DNA of 64,000 nucleotides from Kriegella aquimaris (GCF_900103215.1 NZ_FNGV01000007.1:215778-279777), one strand, 5' to 3'; positions 26,283 through 35,960 are shown, counted from the first letter of the stretch. Notes: a model not told the origin generated them from the letters alone. Made by a program: numbers and translations.

Positions 26283-26861
26283 TTGAAGGTAAAAGAAAAA
26301 CTCATAAAGCATTTAACGCAAACAATTACTCTTACAAATGAAGAAGCAGTAATTGTTGGTAATAGCTTTAAGGAGAGGCATCTCGAAAAAAAAGAGGTTC
26401 TATTATTTGCAGGAGAAATCTCCTCGCATATGCAATTCATTGCGGAAGGCTGTCTAAGAGCCTATTATATGGATGAAGAAGCCAAAGAGCACATTGTTCA
26501 ATTTGGAATAGAAGGATGGTGGGTGAATGATTTATATAGCTATCTTACCAAAACTCCTGCCAAGCAATTTGTCCAAGCCTTGGAAAAAAGCACAGTATTG
26601 CAAATAAATCACGACACCTTAAATATCCTGTATAAAGAGGTTCCTGCTATTGAACGTTTCTTTAGACTGAAATTTGAAAAAGCCTATGTCGCCTTTCAAG
26701 AACGTACATTAGATGTTATGTCTAAAACCGCTGAAGAACGTTATTTGGAATTCCGCACAAAATACAGGGATATTGAACAACGGGTTCCCCAGTATATGGT
26801 TGCCTCTTATTTAGGTATAACCCCTGAATTTTTAAGTGCCCTTCGAAAAAAAATGAGATAA
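26283..26861 (+). CDS. Crp/Fnr family transcriptional regulator
   Basis: About 192 residues from TTG 26283, chosen because homologous Bacteroidota regulators begin near KEKLIKHL; longer in-frame starts exist at 26187 (TTG) and 26205 (ATG) but encode a hydrophobic, non-conserved leader. A cyclic-nucleotide-binding-like beta roll (KKEVLLFAGEI, HMQFIAEGCLRAYY, HIVQFGIEGWWVND) precedes SKTAEERYLEFRTKYRDIEQRVP and a helix-turn-helix (YMVASYLGITPEFLSALRKK). It lies 81 bp upstream of an FMN reductase gene, which is the likely target. Confidence 0.85.
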   Translation: MKVKEKLIKHLTQTITLTNEEAVIVGNSFKERHLEKKEVLLFAGEISSHMQFIAEGCLRAYYMDEEAKEHIVQFGIEGWWVNDLYSYLTKTPAKQFVQALEKSTVLQINHDTLNILYKEVPAIERFFRLKFEKAYVAFQERTLDVMSKTAEERYLEFRTKYRDIEQRVPQYMVASYLGITPEFLSALRKKMR

Positions 26862-26942
26862 AACTTCTTTCTTAATCCACCTTAAGATTATTACCTTTTG
26901 TTACTAATAAGTTTGTACTGAAATCATTAAACTCAGTACAGT

Positions 26943-27707
26943 ATGAAAAGAATAATCGCATTTACAGGAAGCAACAATCCGGTTTCTATAAACGAAAAAT
27001 TGATAAAATACATTATTAAAGAATTCCCGAAAAGCGGAATTGAGTTTACAGACATTAAAAAATACACACTACCCATTTACAGTCAAGAAATAGAACAAAA
27101 AGGTATTCCAAATCAGGCCAAAGAACTTTTCCAACTATTAACCACCGCAGAAGGATTTATTCTAGCCTCTCCTGAGCACAATGGTCTTCCATCAGCTTTT
27201 TTGAAAAATACTATCGACTGGCTTTCAAGAATAGACCAACGTTTCTTGGGCGACAAACCCATTCTTCTTTTAAGCACATCACCAGGAGCGACTGGCGGCA
27301 ACACACATTTGGAAATCTTAGCCAACTTGGTACAGCGATGGGGAGGTCAACTCGTAGGTCGATTTTCTTTAGGTAGCTTTCAACAGAATTTTAATGATGA
27401 CATAAATAGTCTGAATAATTCTAAAGACGAAGAATCACTTAAAAAATTGGTCATAGACCTTTTAAGCAAGCAATCTGTCGATAAAAATGAGAACAAGGAT
27501 GAAGTCAAGGACGGCTCTACTTCTTCTTCTGGGTATGGCAAAATAAAAACTACTTTAAACACGCCCCATGCCGAGTACTCTACAATCAATGAAAAAGAAA
27601 AAGAGCACAGGAAAGAACAGCTACATGGAACTTTGCGCCGCGAAGCTCGGACAGAAACTTTAATGAATGAAATAGTCAGTCGATATAAAAATAAAGGCTT
27701 TTTGTAA
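26943..27707 (+). CDS. NADPH-dependent FMN reductase with C-terminal extension
   Basis: 254 residues. Residues 1-178 form a flavodoxin-like FMN_red domain: IIAFTGSNNPVSINEKLIKY, the LPIYSQEIE loop, ASPEHNGLPSAFLKNTIDWLSR and STSPGATGGNTHLEIL. These enzymes reduce flavins, quinones, azo compounds or chromate with NAD(P)H. Residues 179-254 are an extra hydrophilic tail (serine-rich linker, then a charged helix EKEKEHRKEQLHGTLRREAR) not part of the usual fold. Expression may be governed by the Crp-type regulator just upstream. Confidence 0.85.
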   Translation: MKRIIAFTGSNNPVSINEKLIKYIIKEFPKSGIEFTDIKKYTLPIYSQEIEQKGIPNQAKELFQLLTTAEGFILASPEHNGLPSAFLKNTIDWLSRIDQRFLGDKPILLLSTSPGATGGNTHLEILANLVQRWGGQLVGRFSLGSFQQNFNDDINSLNNSKDEESLKKLVIDLLSKQSVDKNENKDEVKDGSTSSSGYGKIKTTLNTPHAEYSTINEKEKEHRKEQLHGTLRREARTETLMNEIVSRYKNKGFL

Positions 27708-27838
27708 AGAATAATCGCTTGGTAAATTCAACCTTGAAAATGCCAAAAGGAGGTAATTCAGGAACACTCTTTTTTTGAATATATTACTACAGTCTATTAA
27801 ATTATTGGCAATCGATATAACCAGTAATACGAAAGAAC

Positions 27839-28567
27839 ATGAACAAGGAAATTATTGAACATTTATTCGAATTTTGGAAACAGATAGGAGATAAGGGTGG
27901 TTTTCTTAAAAAAGAAAAGGGTTTCAACAGTACCAATCCACCTGAAAACTCATGGCCCAGTAAGGTTTTCAACGTTGACATTGAAAATCTTGACCTAAAA
28001 GAACTAGAACAAAAAATACATTCAAAAAAGCTACCCAATTCAGTCGCAGTGTATGAACAGGAGTCCACTGGAAAAATACTAACATCCAATGGGTACAGTT
28101 TGACTTCTACGTTAAAGGCCATGGCATTGATAACTAATGGAATTATATATAACAATATCAATGAGTCTGATTTTCTAGAGGTTTGTTCGAAGTATGACGC
28201 AGGGCTATTTGCACAAGTAGCATCCGACTCCTTTGGATATCCCGTTAAAACATCAACAATAATTCCGCTATATAATGACTCCGCCTTTAAACTCTTTCTG
28301 GGGAAACACCAGGGCTCATTTCCTAGTTGTGGCATAATTTATTTGGATAAAAAGGGTAATTCTGGTATCCACATGATTGGCACAAAGGCTGAATACAGAG
28401 GAATGGGACTTGGAAAAAAGATGACACAACTTTTAGTCAACGAAGCCTTAAAGAACCAAAGCAAGAAAGTATACTTGGTCGCTTCACAAGCTGGAGAAAG
28501 AATATATTCGAAAATGGGGTTTGAAACTTATGGGGTTTTGGAAAGTTACTCCTTGCCCATGAATTGA
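27839..28567 (+). CDS. GNAT family N-acetyltransferase
   Basis: 242 residues. The C-terminal GNAT core has the acetyl-CoA pyrophosphate loop EYRGMGLGKKMTQLL (R/Q-x-x-G-x-G pattern) at about 186-200, followed by AGERIYSKMGFETYGVLESY. The N-terminal 110 residues resemble the extra domain of FR47-like or YjgM-type acetyltransferases with a substrate lid. Substrate is not readable. It stands alone in about 130 bp and 190 bp gaps. Confidence 0.82.
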   Translation: MNKEIIEHLFEFWKQIGDKGGFLKKEKGFNSTNPPENSWPSKVFNVDIENLDLKELEQKIHSKKLPNSVAVYEQESTGKILTSNGYSLTSTLKAMALITNGIIYNNINESDFLEVCSKYDAGLFAQVASDSFGYPVKTSTIIPLYNDSAFKLFLGKHQGSFPSCGIIYLDKKGNSGIHMIGTKAEYRGMGLGKKMTQLLVNEALKNQSKKVYLVASQAGERIYSKMGFETYGVLESYSLPMN

Positions 28568-28756
28568 ACACGAGATGTAAATTTAATATGAAAGGGTAAT
28601 TGTTTGTTTCAATAAATGGAAAACAGCTGCCCTTTTTTTATGCAATCATCCGAATCGACCCGATAGTTTTCTTTCGGTCCACTTGATTTCTTAAGCTACC
28701 TTAATCAACCCCCAATTGCTTGACTATAAATTTGTTGTGAATCAAAAATAGCAGCA

Positions 28757-29317
28757 ATGTCTAGAAAAATATCTTTACTCATTTTGATTTATTTGACCGT
28801 TTTAAGCGTTGCGGGTCAAGAATTGAACTTCTCACCAGATTTAGTATTAGGCAACCGTTCTGTAACCTATAAACATCTAATTAAATATTCGATCAATCCA
28901 AGACTATCTGTTGATAATTTGACACTATTTGATACCGAATATGAAGAGGATGCCAACAATATCTACTTTGTCAGGAATAATTTCTCTTATCATTTCAATA
29001 AAAAAATTAAGCTCAACGCAGCAATAGGGATTAAGAATCCTGGGGCATTCTGCACAGTGTCTTTAGGTTTTTCCTCGAGAACGGCCAATTTTTCCTTTGC
29101 CTATACTGCTGGCAGTACATATCAAAATGGGTTTTCATTTGAGCAATCTATGGTATTAAGTTATACCCCGGATATAGGTCATAACTATAAAGGCTATATA
29201 AATCTTCTTGCGACGGCAAACATAAATGCCAACGGATATATAAGAGGATTGCAACAGTTTAAAATCGGAATGCTAAAAAAACAGTTGATAACTGGGTTGG
29301 CATTAAACCTGGATTAG
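28757..29317 (+). CDS. secreted protein of unknown function
   Basis: 186 residues with a signal peptide ending near residue 20 (LSVAGQ). The mature part has aromatic and polar alternation (YFVRNNFSYHFNKKIKLNAAIGIKN, TVSLGFSSRTANFSFAYTAG), consistent with a small outer-membrane or periplasmic beta protein. No domain is recognised. A TAAATTTG -7-like element (28727-28734) lies upstream but lacks a proper -33. Confidence 0.65.
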   Translation: MSRKISLLILIYLTVLSVAGQELNFSPDLVLGNRSVTYKHLIKYSINPRLSVDNLTLFDTEYEEDANNIYFVRNNFSYHFNKKIKLNAAIGIKNPGAFCTVSLGFSSRTANFSFAYTAGSTYQNGFSFEQSMVLSYTPDIGHNYKGYINLLATANINANGYIRGLQQFKIGMLKKQLITGLALNLD

Positions 29318-29395
29318 TTCAACAACGCTCGAAAAAAGTTACAGAACATGGGCATATTTCTAAAGTATAATTTTTAACCTTAAATATTTAATGCA

Positions 29396-29797
29396 ATGAA
29401 AAGAAACAAGAACCTAGGAATTTTAATTCTAAGATTGGCGATACCCTTTACCATGTTGATTTATGGTATCAACAAAGTAATCGAAGGCACGGGATTTATT
29501 GGAAACCTTTTAGAACAATATGGTTTGCCAAAGTTTATAGCAAATGGCATTTTTATTGGCGAGATAGCAGCCCCTTTAATGCTGATGATGGGATTTAGAA
29601 CCAGATTGGCCGGATTGATTTTCTCCTTTAATTGCCTAGTGGCTATTGTAATGGCGCAAACCCAAAATATATTTAAATTGAACCAATTTGGAGGATGGTC
29701 TTTGGATTTATTGTTTATTTATCTAATGGCAGGAATCGTATTTTACGTGAGTGGTGCTGGCAAATACGCCTTGTCAACTTCCAATCATTGGGATTGA
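29396..29797 (+). CDS. DoxX family membrane protein
   Basis: 133 residues, four transmembrane helices. The DoxX signature is evident: LGILILRLAIPFTMLIYGINKV, FIGEIAAPLMLMMGFRTRLAGLIFSFNCLVA and SLDLLFIYLMAGIVFYVSGAGKYALS. DoxX proteins are inner-membrane proteins linked with quinol or thiol redox processes and stress, but the reaction is unsettled. It is followed 41 bp later by an ABM-domain monooxygenase gene, a pairing common in oxidative-stress clusters. Confidence 0.88.
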   Translation: MKRNKNLGILILRLAIPFTMLIYGINKVIEGTGFIGNLLEQYGLPKFIANGIFIGEIAAPLMLMMGFRTRLAGLIFSFNCLVAIVMAQTQNIFKLNQFGGWSLDLLFIYLMAGIVFYVSGAGKYALSTSNHWD

Positions 29798-29838
29798 CCC
29801 TTTTTTTTATCATCTATGTTAACTATTAAAATAAAACA

Positions 29839-30273
29839 ATGCATGTTGTAATCTATAAGTTCAATGTTATCAATGGTTTTGAAAATGACTTTGAAATTGT
29901 ATGGGAAAAATTGACAGAAGCATTTATGAACTATTCAGGTGGTCTAGGCTCTCGTCTTCATAAAGATGAAGAAGGTAATTATATGGCTTACGCCCAATGG
30001 CCTAATAAGAAAACATGGGAGCAGGCAGGAAGCAAGCTTCCCGAAACCACTAATGAACTGATTCAAGCAAGGAAGAGAAGTTGTGAAAGTACAGATGTGC
30101 TTTTCCATTTGGATATTACAAATGATTTGCTGCAACCTTTACAATTGACTTCACGTGAGGAGCTCCTATATAGATTTATAGTAATCATCAGGGTCCGAGC
30201 TACTTCAACACATACCAAAAAAGAACAATTCGCTAATTACCTAGGTGTTGAACCTGAATTTTCGAACCTTTAA
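29839..30273 (+). CDS. ABM-domain monooxygenase with Crp-like C-terminal tail
   Basis: 144 residues. Residues 1-97 are an antibiotic-biosynthesis-monooxygenase fold (HVVIYKFNVINGFENDFEIVWEKL, GGLGSRLHKDEEGNYMAYAQWPNKKTWEQAG), normally the whole protein at about 100 residues. Residues 98-144 (LTSREELLYRFI ... KKEQFANYLGVEPEF) resemble the TAEERY linker and helix-turn-helix of Crp-type regulators, here incomplete and without the RIRKK end. The in-frame join looks like a remnant of a neighbouring regulator gene fused by deletion. Activity of the first domain (cofactor-free oxygenase or heme/quinone-related) is uncertain. Confidence 0.7.
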   Translation: MHVVIYKFNVINGFENDFEIVWEKLTEAFMNYSGGLGSRLHKDEEGNYMAYAQWPNKKTWEQAGSKLPETTNELIQARKRSCESTDVLFHLDITNDLLQPLQLTSREELLYRFIVIIRVRATSTHTKKEQFANYLGVEPEFSNL

Positions 30274-30438
30274 CAATAAAAGAAGTCTTCGGATTTATTT
30301 AGACTAGCATGGATGTTTAAGACACGTATTTAAAAAAATAACTAGACCCCTTCTTTCAAAAGAGATGTGTAGGCCTAATGAATGCTTTCCATACATATAC
30401 ATTTTCTTATCAATCTGTTTTACCTCCGTTATTTATTT

Positions 30439-33400
30439 TTAAATTCGGTTAAATAGTTTGTCTATTTCGTTTTTAATCTGCTGATTGGGCGCAACTTTAT
30501 AAAATTCCTCAAGTAAATCTAACGATGTTGGTTTTTTAGGGTATTGATTATTTAAAAGGAAATTTTTAAGTGCCAAATTTACTTTATGCTCTCCCAATAC
30601 TTCAGATAGCTCTACCATGACAATTGCTCCTTTAGAATAAGCAATATGAGAGTTTCCGTTAGTCACTTTATAGAGTGGTTGGTTTTCATATAATCCTTTT
30701 TCACTATCATAGATTTGTTGATGAATTTGTAAACGTTCCATCATTTTTTCTTTGCCATACATCTTTTTATACAGCATCATTTCAGTGTACATAGCCAATG
30801 TTTCGGTGAGCATTGAAGCACCTTCTCTATCGTCTGGGTTTATTTGGCTATTTCCCCACCAAAGATGGGAAAGCTCGTGTCCGGCCAACTCATTGATGAC
30901 ATCTTGTTTTTTATCGCTTTGAAGATTCGTATGAAAAATCATATCCTCGGTCATAAAGATGGCTGAAGGATACGCGGTCGCTGCAAATCCTTTGGTCAAA
31001 GAAGAAACTTCAACAAAATTGATGCTCTTAAAAGGATATATTCCAAAATGAGCTATGCAATAATCCAATGTTAGCTTAGCATTATCAAGTAAATGGGCTA
31101 CATTTTCAAAATGGTTTTTGGTGTAAAACACATTGACATCTATGTTTCTATGCTGAATCGTTTTATGCTCATATACTGCGGATGACACCGCAAATCGAAA
31201 TGGAATATTTTCAGCTTTATAGTTAAAATGATTTCTATTAGTATCAGACCATTGTTTTACTAAATCGCCTGTTCCTACGGCAGTTTGTGAAGCTTCTGTA
31301 GAAACGGTCATATTTAAATTGATAAAATCGTTCTTGAAAACTTCTGGCGCTTCCAACTTCTTTACTTCTAAAGCTTTCCCTAATTGAAATTCTTTGCGCG
31401 TTTGTTCGTCTTCAATTGCGCGATCCTTCTGATAACCAATAGAAGGAAAATAATTGCTAATTCGCGTAAACGATCCATTTTCTACAATGGCATTAAAAGA
31501 TTGATGGCCATTTACAGCAAACCATTTGTATGTTAAAGTGAAGTTTAAACTTGATTTTTCATTAGATTGTAATGGGTATTTCAATTTTACTTCAGTTACC
31601 TGCCCATCTATTTTCAAACGCTCATTCGTGCCTCTAAACAAAGCGGATTCAATTTGTAAATCGGGATGAAAATTGACCAATATTTTATCAATAGGTTTTT
31701 CGGTTTGATTCTCTAGAATATATTCCCCTTGAATTTGATATGCATTCTCGGAGGGATATAGTTGAACTTCAGTATTCACATCGGTAATGGTGGGTTGTGG
31801 CATCATTTCGTAGCCGCGTAAATCTTTTTCATAATTCACAGCATTTACAATTAACTTTTCGTCATCTTTAGGCACATACCCTTTCATGAATTGAATTCCG
31901 TTAACAACACCCAAAACCACTAAAACAGAGACGAAAATAGACTTTCTAATATGCCACATTTTTGTCCTTACAAAATCATTAAGTAACCATAATAAAGAGA
32001 TGAAGCCGAGCCCGAATAAAAGCCGTTGAGAGAAAGCGGAACTATAAACTCCATAACCGTTAAAATCGCTGAAATTACCTTTAAAGCCTGAAAATATTTG
32101 TAATAATGGATAAGGAAGAATTGTTTTGGATAATGGAGTTGCTAACGCAAAAACCGCTACCGTTGAAACGCCTAAAGCAACGTATCGATTACTGATAGAA
32201 TCGTTTATCAACAACAAAAAGGCCGTAAAAAGAATTAAAGGTGCTGTATTAAAGATAATTACCCCTAAATACGCATTCCAATCAATATGAAGGTAATTGT
32301 AGCTGAATTGAAATATCAATCCTTCGGAAATTAGCAGTACAGTAAAAAAGCACGCTAAAACGCTGACTGAAACTAAATGCCCCTTCATCTTACTTTTGGA
32401 AAAATAAGAGCTTTTTTCAATCAAATTGAAGCCAGAAGAATGACTTCTCCAATACACATCATTAATGAAATAGACCAAAATCAATAACCCGAATAAATGA
32501 AAGTTTTCAGATATCGAAGTAGCTAAAAGTCCGGAACTCGCATATTTTCCTGGTAATCGAATGCCTTTATCTATTTCGGCGTACATTTCCATTCCGATAT
32601 AAAACACTAGAAGAATGGAGACGGCAACAATAGTGACACTTTTAAAGAGATAAATTAAATCTATTTTCGCAAAAGACAGCACCGATTTAAAACTTGCAAA
32701 ATCTCCAAAATAAAGCTGCGGAATTTTGACTTTTTCGGGTGTTGTTATGAAATTTGTTGCGTCTAATGCTATTTTCTTATGGACTCTTTTGCCCTTCTTT
32801 CCGGAAAAAGAAAATAATCGATAACTCAGCCATAAAAAGAATCCTGATATAAGAGCGATTACAAATCTGTTAATTAATAGCAGTCCGAACAACGGAACAA
32901 TAAATTCATTCTTTTGTTGTACTGAAAATGTTCTTGCTTCAAAAAAATAAGCAGACAAACCAAAGGGGTCCAATAAGGCAGAAATTTGTTGTGCTTCTAT
33001 AGATTGGGGTAAACTACCGGACATAAATGGGGAGTTTGAAAACACTAAAAGCACCATATAAAGGACATAAAGTAATAGGCCGCCTACAACTACCAATAGC
33101 TTCTTACGAGTTGCATAGGCTATAAAAAATAAAAAGCTGCAAACTAAGAAACAATTGAGCAATCCGAATAAAAGTAGTGGATACAAATAGTGTAAAGCAT
33201 CAAAGCCAGTTTGCATTTCACTTCCAATTCGTAAATTTTGACCTATCACAAATCCTAAAATGAGCAGTGCAAAACCTAAAAATGATTTTAGGAAGAGAAA
33301 CCCGAATTTCCCATTTAAAAATGACATCTTAGAGACTGGTAGCGCAAAAAAAACACTGTCGAATTTTGCATCCCATTCTTTAAAAAGGAGTTGGTTTGAA

Positions 33401-33609
33401 AATAAAATAGCAAAAAATATAATCGACAGACTTAACATTCCCATCATAAAACCAATGGTGTACGGGGAATTGAGGTAAATTCCCTCTCCAGCAGTTAGAT
33501 TAAACCTATTACCGGAAAAGAAACCTAGAAACATTAGAATTAAAGCCGTAAGATAAGTAACCCAATGCCCTGAACCATGCTTTAATTCGAATTGAAATAT
33601 AGAGTTCAT
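30439..33609 (-). CDS. ABC permease fused to M1-family aminopeptidase
   Basis: 1056 residues. The N-terminal about 560 residues are an ABC-2-type permease with around twelve transmembrane segments in two sets; residues about 590-1056 form a periplasmic M1 metallopeptidase domain. The zinc motif is H911-E912-L-S-H915, with the third ligand probably E936 in LTETLAMYTEMM, a spacing of 20 residues instead of the usual 18. The family is known in Bacteroidota as ABC transporter permease/M1 aminopeptidase. It shares one base with the ATPase gene (33609), which encodes its energy subunit. Its peptide substrate and whether cleavage is linked to transport are unknown. Confidence 0.9.
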   Translation of the reverse strand: MNSIFQFELKHGSGHWVTYLTALILMFLGFFSGNRFNLTAGEGIYLNSPYTIGFMMGMLSLSIIFFAILFSNQLLFKEWDAKFDSVFFALPVSKMSFLNGKFGFLFLKSFLGFALLILGFVIGQNLRIGSEMQTGFDALHYLYPLLLFGLLNCFLVCSFLFFIAYATRKKLLVVVGGLLLYVLYMVLLVFSNSPFMSGSLPQSIEAQQISALLDPFGLSAYFFEARTFSVQQKNEFIVPLFGLLLINRFVIALISGFFLWLSYRLFSFSGKKGKRVHKKIALDATNFITTPEKVKIPQLYFGDFASFKSVLSFAKIDLIYLFKSVTIVAVSILLVFYIGMEMYAEIDKGIRLPGKYASSGLLATSISENFHLFGLLILVYFINDVYWRSHSSGFNLIEKSSYFSKSKMKGHLVSVSVLACFFTVLLISEGLIFQFSYNYLHIDWNAYLGVIIFNTAPLILFTAFLLLINDSISNRYVALGVSTVAVFALATPLSKTILPYPLLQIFSGFKGNFSDFNGYGVYSSAFSQRLLFGLGFISLLWLLNDFVRTKMWHIRKSIFVSVLVVLGVVNGIQFMKGYVPKDDEKLIVNAVNYEKDLRGYEMMPQPTITDVNTEVQLYPSENAYQIQGEYILENQTEKPIDKILVNFHPDLQIESALFRGTNERLKIDGQVTEVKLKYPLQSNEKSSLNFTLTYKWFAVNGHQSFNAIVENGSFTRISNYFPSIGYQKDRAIEDEQTRKEFQLGKALEVKKLEAPEVFKNDFINLNMTVSTEASQTAVGTGDLVKQWSDTNRNHFNYKAENIPFRFAVSSAVYEHKTIQHRNIDVNVFYTKNHFENVAHLLDNAKLTLDYCIAHFGIYPFKSINFVEVSSLTKGFAATAYPSAIFMTEDMIFHTNLQSDKKQDVINELAGHELSHLWWGNSQINPDDREGASMLTETLAMYTEMMLYKKMYGKEKMMERLQIHQQIYDSEKGLYENQPLYKVTNGNSHIAYSKGAIVMVELSEVLGEHKVNLALKNFLLNNQYPKKPTSLDLLEEFYKVAPNQQIKNEIDKLFNRI

Positions 33610-34484
33610 TATTCGTTATTTTGAGAAAGTGCATAAAAATAAACGTGTTCCAACAAAGGTGTTGTAGCTTCAAAATTCTTTGGCCGTTCCATTGAAAATA
33701 TGGTAACATGCAATTGTCTTTCTATTAATTGCTGACTGATAACGTTGAAATTTGTCTGGTAAAATTTCAATTCTTCCTTTTTGATTGATTTTGACCAGAT
33801 CTTGTTATCCAGTGTTGAAATCAATTCTTTCGGTCTACCGGATTTTAAAATCTTCCCTTTATTCATAATGGTCATTTCCGAACATAAATTCTTTACATCT
33901 TCCACTAGGTGTGTGGAGAGAATGACAATTACTTCGGTACTAATGTCATTTAACAAGGTATTGAAGCGATTACGTTCTTCCGGGTCCAGTCCTGCCGTTG
34001 GCTCATCTACAATAATGATTTTTGGCTTTCCCAGTAAGGCTTGTGCCACGCCGAAACGCTGTTTCATCCCGCCGGAAAACGTATGAACTTCCTTATCTTT
34101 AAAATCCCAAAGATTCACCTTCTGCAATAGATATTGAATTTGAGTTGAACGTTCATCATTATTTTTTATGCCCTTTAAAATGGCGATATGGTTTAAAAGG
34201 TCATTGGCACTTACTTTTGGATACACTCCAAAGTCTTGAGGTAGAAACCCCAGATTTTTTTTGATATAATTGGTATTTCCGACGATATCAACATCATTGA
34301 ACATTATGCTTCCTGACGAGGGTTTTTGAAGTCCTACTATAGTTTTCATCAAAGAAGACTTTCCGGCACCGTTCGGACCTAACAATCCAAACATCCCGTT
34401 ATTAATCTCCAAAGAAAAATTTTGTATGGCTTGATGTCCATTTTTATAAGTAAGACTAAGATTATTGATTTTTAATGTATTCAT
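33609..34484 (-). CDS. ABC transporter ATP-binding protein
   Basis: 291 residues. Walker A GPNGAGKSS (about 36-44), signature FSGGMKQRFG, Walker B IIIVDEPTAGLDPEE, and an H-loop in LSTHLVEDV. The C-terminal about 75 residues (KKEELKFYQTNFNVISQQL) are an extra domain typical of ABC-2 ATPases. Its stop shares a base with the ABC/M1 permease start, so the two proteins form one transporter. Confidence 0.92.
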   Translation of the reverse strand: MNTLKINNLSLTYKNGHQAIQNFSLEINNGMFGLLGPNGAGKSSLMKTIVGLQKPSSGSIMFNDVDIVGNTNYIKKNLGFLPQDFGVYPKVSANDLLNHIAILKGIKNNDERSTQIQYLLQKVNLWDFKDKEVHTFSGGMKQRFGVAQALLGKPKIIIVDEPTAGLDPEERNRFNTLLNDISTEVIVILSTHLVEDVKNLCSEMTIMNKGKILKSGRPKELISTLDNKIWSKSIKKEELKFYQTNFNVISQQLIERQLHVTIFSMERPKNFEATTPLLEHVYFYALSQNNE

Positions 34485-34553
34485 TATATTAAACTTCTTT
34501 TAAGACATTAATTGACCATTTTCAATGTTGTACCACAATATTTCTTTACCATT

Positions 34554-35279
34554 TTATGCCCGATTCAGGTTACTTAAATAGGGCAGCTCTGCAAACTTGT
34601 TGCTTCGAAACAATAACCAGAATGTTAAGGTCAATTCTCCGATTACGCCAGGAACTATTACCGCCAGTGCAAAAAGCGATTCATAATCGGGGTAGTTGAG
34701 CAAGAACAATTGGGCAAAGCTATCAGCGACATATCCTAAGGCTGCAATCATAAGCAGTACTCCGAGCCATTTGGGAACGGCACCTGATCTCCAAACCAAA
34801 TACGCCAATAGTGCGAGATGAAAAGCAAAAAATAACAATCCGATCAACCATATATTATTGAAATCGTTGAGCAGGTCTATAACCTTGGTTTCCAAAAACT
34901 GATTATGTACGGTTATGGAATCAATTGATGTTACGATATGAAATACTGCTATAAGATGGTATAGTGCAAGCCCAAAAACTAGAACATTGATAAACCTAAG
35001 GGCCGCAGCCATAAACGCAAAGTGCCGGCTTACCGGCCGAAACAATTTGTATAACCCCCAAACTAACACCAAATCAAAAATCAACATAATCGCGAATCCG
35101 AAAATTGCCAGTTCAAAAGCTGATTTTTGTGTTAATAAATTCATGACTGTCAATGATGGATTGTCAAGCGCGACCAAATGCTCCAATACCACAAAGTTTG
35201 CGTAAATACCAGTAATGAAAATGATGAGGTAGGCAATCCCCGATAATTTTGATATTCGCTTTAAATCTTTCATAAACAT
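34554..35279 (-). CDS. DUF4386 membrane protein
   Basis: 241 residues, about six transmembrane helices. It begins LKRISKLSGIAYLIIFITGIYANFVV and contains the DUF4386 features LLTQKSAFELAIFGFAIMLIFDLVLVWGLYKLFRPV and VPKWLGVLLMIAALGYVADSF. Function is unknown. It is separated by about 70 bp from the ABC ATPase gene on the same strand. Confidence 0.85.
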   Translation of the reverse strand: MFMKDLKRISKLSGIAYLIIFITGIYANFVVLEHLVALDNPSLTVMNLLTQKSAFELAIFGFAIMLIFDLVLVWGLYKLFRPVSRHFAFMAAALRFINVLVFGLALYHLIAVFHIVTSIDSITVHNQFLETKVIDLLNDFNNIWLIGLLFFAFHLALLAYLVWRSGAVPKWLGVLLMIAALGYVADSFAQLFLLNYPDYESLFALAVIVPGVIGELTLTFWLLFRSNKFAELPYLSNLNRA

Positions 35280-35453
35280 GCTATCTAATTTTGATTAATG
35301 CACTTTACTGATAATTGATGTTCATTTGTTTGGGCTGTAAAAGGAATCAAACCTTATCATTCTGATAACCAGACACAAATCTACTTTCAACTTCTAACTT
35401 ATTTCTTAAACTACATTAAGTTTTTTAAGAAACCCTTCCAATAATTTTGTGTC

Positions 35454-35918
35454 ATGAATAAAAAGATTATGAACCAAAACATCAACATAATACTGGCTAT
35501 AATAGGGGGGGTATTTCTGGCCATGCAAGGTGGATTTAATGCGCAGCTAGGGGTTCAACTGAGAAATCCATTAATGGCATCATTGGTAGCTTTCTTTTTT
35601 AGTATGGTTTTCGCATTACTGATGGTACTATTGAGTCTCAAAAGTTTACCCAAAGCATCGGTACTGTTCGGTATACCCAAATATTTATGGTTTACTGGGG
35701 CACTTTTTAGTGTAATTGGAATTTGCCTTTATTACTACACCATTCCAAAACTGGGCATATCAACTATGATATCACTCGGTTTGTTTGGTCAACTTCTATT
35801 TTCGGTAATCGCGGGACATCATGGTTGGTTTGGTATGCCTCAAGAACCTATGGAATTGAAAAGGATCCTTGGGATGGTGGCAATGTGTATTGGAATACTC
35901 CTAATCAAAGAGAATTAA
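35454..35918 (+). CDS. DMT superfamily transporter, YdcZ (DUF606) type
   Basis: 154 residues, five transmembrane helices. It matches the YdcZ half-transporter family: IILAIIGGVFLAMQGGFNAQLG, NPLMASLVAFFFSMVFAL, and PKYLWFTGALFSVIGICLYYYTIPKLGISTMISL ending HHGWFGMPQEPMELKRILGMVAMCIGILLI. These work as dimers in the inner membrane; substrate unknown. An ATG at 35469 is in frame as an alternative start. A TAATTTTG -7-like element lies at 35442-35449. Confidence 0.85.
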   Translation: MNKKIMNQNINIILAIIGGVFLAMQGGFNAQLGVQLRNPLMASLVAFFFSMVFALLMVLLSLKSLPKASVLFGIPKYLWFTGALFSVIGICLYYYTIPKLGISTMISLGLFGQLLFSVIAGHHGWFGMPQEPMELKRILGMVAMCIGILLIKEN

Positions 35919-35960
35919 GCCAAAAAGTGTATATAAAATATGAATCTTAAAATAAATATT

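Noticed and set aside
30844..30947. Independent M1 peptidase gene
   Set aside because: The HELSH segment is in the same continuous frame as the permease with no internal start, so it is a fusion domain.
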